Shown here: in pieces, positions 61,700 through 64,000 of the stretch | How the letters are laid out: each line of letters opens with the position of its first letter | Numbering within the stretch: position 1 is the first letter of the stretch | Position numbers and translations under genes: made by a program | Assembly: GCA_964059195.1 (NCBI GenBank) | Contig: CAXKWD010000001.1 | Location: 215,024,484-215,088,483 of the forward strand | Length of the DNA: 64,000 nt | Source of the DNA: Ectobius pallidus | Taxonomy: Eukaryota; Arthropoda; Insecta; Blattodea; Ectobiidae | Direction of reading: 5' to 3' | The notes under the pieces: generated by a model | What the model saw: the letters and a program-made list of their open reading frames with translations, nothing else | What the model was told of the DNA's origin: nothing | Databases searched by the model: none

Positions 61700-62100
61700 G
61701 AAAATATTAGTCCTTAGTCAACTGTGTCCAGATCGAATTTCTACAGTCAGTCGTTCTTAGATCTATCCTAACATTATCATCTCATCTTCGTCCCGGTCCC
61801 TCTAATGGTCATTTTCCTTTTGGTCTTCCCATTAAAATTTTGCTGAATGTCCCTCTCCACTCCCATTCGATCAACATATTCAGCCCGTACTAACCACCTG
61901 CATTTAATTAAACTCACGGTATTAGGAGAACGATACAGACTGTAAAAGCTTATCGTTGTAGAGCTTTCTCCATTCCCCTGACATCCTATTCTTTTTTATC
62001 CAAATATTTTCCGTAAAACTTTATTTTCAACTTGTGTTCCTCCTGCAATGTGGCCTCGTTTCACGTTTTTACAAAACTACAGGTAAGATTACAGTTTTAT
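61700..62100 (-). pseudogene. LINE 3' fragment, highly eroded
   Basis: The minus strand recalls the GRPxGKRP...RIDLR block (tagatctatcctaacattat, ttccttttggtcttcccatt). No open frame. Confidence 0.5.
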
Positions 62101-62319
62101 AAACTCATTATAACATATAAGTGAACTTTTTTTTTTTCTCCTCAAATCCCTCCCCGAAAGAAAATTCTGTGTCCGCTACTGGTAGGTACTCTCCTTAATG
62201 TGCAGGCACATGGTTATTCTGCACACAGTGCAGATAAACGGCAATTTACCATTTATTCACTAACTTACATTACACATTCATAGATTAGAAGTAACATCAA
62301 AGCTTACGTCTAACAAATT

Positions 62320-63185
62320 TGGTACTTTATGAGATTGTGTGTGGGGGATGAAAAATGTCTGTCCGTCTGTCTGTCTGTCTGTCTGTCTGTACACACCATA
62401 AATCAAATACGCTTTATCGGATTTTCATGAAACTTGGTATACGCATTTATAATGTCCAGAACCCTATTGTTATTGAACCAAATCGGTTCACCGGTACCGG
62501 CGTCAAACCCAATTTAGTGTTTTTATTTAAAAGCGCCATAACTCAAATACACTTTATCAGATTTTCATGAAACTTGGTATACACATTTATAATGTCAATG
62601 GGAAGACGTCTGTTGATATTGGACCAAATCGGTTGGCCGGTACCGGAATAATGCCCAATTTAGTGCATTTTTATGGTATTATATAACAAAAGGCCCCATA
62701 ACTCAAATATGCTTTATCGGATTTTCATGAAACTTGGTATACGCATTTATAACGTCCATGGCAAGAAGCTAGGACCTAATCGGTTGACCGGTACCAGAGT
62801 AACAACTAATTAAAGGTCACATGATTTTTAATTTTTGTCTATCGGTATAATTTGACAGTTAACACTATTCCTCCACTTATGGTTATCAAACAACACCGTG
62901 AAACTGACTGAGTTGGCCAAATGGTAACGCCTTGGACTCATATTCTGGAGATCCCCGGATCAAATCCCGGAGCCAGCCGATTTGACATGGATTTTTTTAA
63001 ATTTTATTTTTTATTCTTATGTGAGTGCGCAATTGTCAAGGTATCACAAATCTGTAGTTCTGCTGACGCTGGTCAATTTTAATCTGATTAGAAAAACTTA
63101 TTTTCTGCATATCATAATTGCAATTATAAATGATTCAACAAAAACATACTGGCACTTTGTTATATCAGTTTACCTGATTTTATTT
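62320..63185 (+). repeat. Modular CCGGTACCGG repeat, copy B
   Basis: Same order as 55860-56729: CTGT run (62359-62390), three modules, tRNA-like block (about 62905-62975, with a better B box ggatcaaatcccgg), 3' segment. Its first bases (ttaagtgccagaa) are missing, so 5' truncated. Confidence 0.75.
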
Positions 63186-64000
63186 TGTAAGTGTTTATAA
63201 ATGCTCGGTGGTTACAATGGATTAAATATTTGAAAATTTCTCAAAGAAAACTGCTGTTAGGGAGTGACTTTTGCACATGGTGCACAACTTATAGTTGTGG
63301 AACTATTCTTTGCCCTTCCACAAATTCCACATCTACATGTTTAGGCCATTTCCCTTTGGGATGTCTAGGCTAATTTTATTTATTTTATTTATTTATACTT
63401 AAGTAATAGAAGCTTTTCTTACTGATATTAAATCAAGTACAGGTAGGTACCTAATTAGCAGGGCCAGGTTTTTTGGTGTTTATTTTTCAACAATTTTGAA
63501 AAAAAGAATATAAAATTTAATATTTACAGTTTAAAACATGGTAGAAATTTCGTGAAAAATGTTCAGGTAATTTTTAATGTCATACTCATACGTTTGTTAT
63601 ACTACTGATATGCTTATAAAATGACATTTATTTAATTCATGTAGGCCTATTAGAAAAAGTTTGGTGTAAAACAAATTGATACAAAATAATTTGCCTCTCA
63701 TTAATTTTTTTAAGCAGATTCCGAAGAAAAGTCTACCTATTGCAATCGATACCATGTCATGACTTTCGAAAAATTCTTTCAGATCTTTAAGTTTCATGCC
63801 TCCCTAAGTACAAAACCACCGCCCATTCAAAAAAAGTTTTGTGATATTTATATATATATATATATATATATTTCTAGGCTCAATGGTTTGGACAAGTTCG
63901 TTAATGAAAAATTGGCCCAAGAGGGGTCGGGGTGGGGGTTGAAATTTTGAAAAATTGATATCTCAGCCCCTATGAAGTATAGAGGGAAACTTTGTTTGAA
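63186..64000. other. Intergenic, nothing recognised
   Basis: AT-rich with a TA microsatellite at about 63849-63871. Short frames have no known domain. Confidence 0.45.

Larger units (their letters stand above)
60117..62181. mobile_element. Outer hAT-type element of a three-level nest
   Basis: Termini CAGTAGCGCATGCAG and GTGTCCGCTACTG, perfect TSD GTAGGTAC (60109-60116 and 62182-62189). It encloses 60286-61661 and a LINE relic. Confidence 0.8.

Overview
The window is 64 kb of AT-rich animal nuclear DNA, almost certainly from an insect. It holds one intron-rich host gene with GT-AG introns inside a dense mosaic of transposable elements (LTR retrotransposon, LINEs, tRNA-derived SINEs, Helitrons, Tc1/mariner, hAT and PIF/Harbinger elements). 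The gene type, a GPI-anchored midgut-style aminopeptidase N, and the TE spectrum fit an insect. A large-genome hemimetabolous lineage such as a cockroach or termite is my guess only. No prokaryotic genes, CRISPR arrays or rRNA are seen.

Region 1 (1-18.4 kb): no supported host gene. It contains LINE 3' remnants, a 1.8-kb tail-to-tail Helitron inverted repeat (6.5-8.3 kb), mariner foldback elements, SINEs, a complete non-autonomous Helitron (14.1-15.0 kb) and hAT-type MITEs with target-site duplications (TSDs). One unexplained exon-like minus-strand ORF lies at about 16 kb.

Region 2 (18.6-28.6 kb): a hAT-type MITE (TSD CTAATGTG) split by a complete, apparently intact Ty3/gypsy-type LTR retrotransposon (18871-28188; two 1230-bp LTRs, TSD AGCA, PBS for tRNA-Lys(CUU)). 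Its gag and pol ORFs overlap in the -1 frame. The overlap carries a canonical T-TTA-AAC slip site, followed 6 nt later by a foldable H-type pseudoknot. This is the best new mechanistic lead in the window.

Region 3 (29.1-57.6 kb): a complete aminopeptidase N gene on the plus strand. Fourteen coding exons were rebuilt from splice sites. They join in frame to 3051 nt (1016 aa) with signal peptide, GAMEN, HExxH-x18-E, catalytic Tyr, Thr/Pro-rich stalk and GPI-type tail. The introns hold most of the window's nested TEs, including mariner foldbacks, a 635-bp palindrome and hAT MITEs lying close to splice acceptors.

Region 4 (57.6-64 kb): a PIF/Harbinger MITE just downstream of the gene, a second large palindrome, a three-level nested hAT/hAT/Helitron insertion (60.1-62.2 kb) and a second copy of a modular repeat also present at 55.8 kb. 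All calls come from reading the sequence; family names rest on motifs, TIRs and TSDs, not on database searches.
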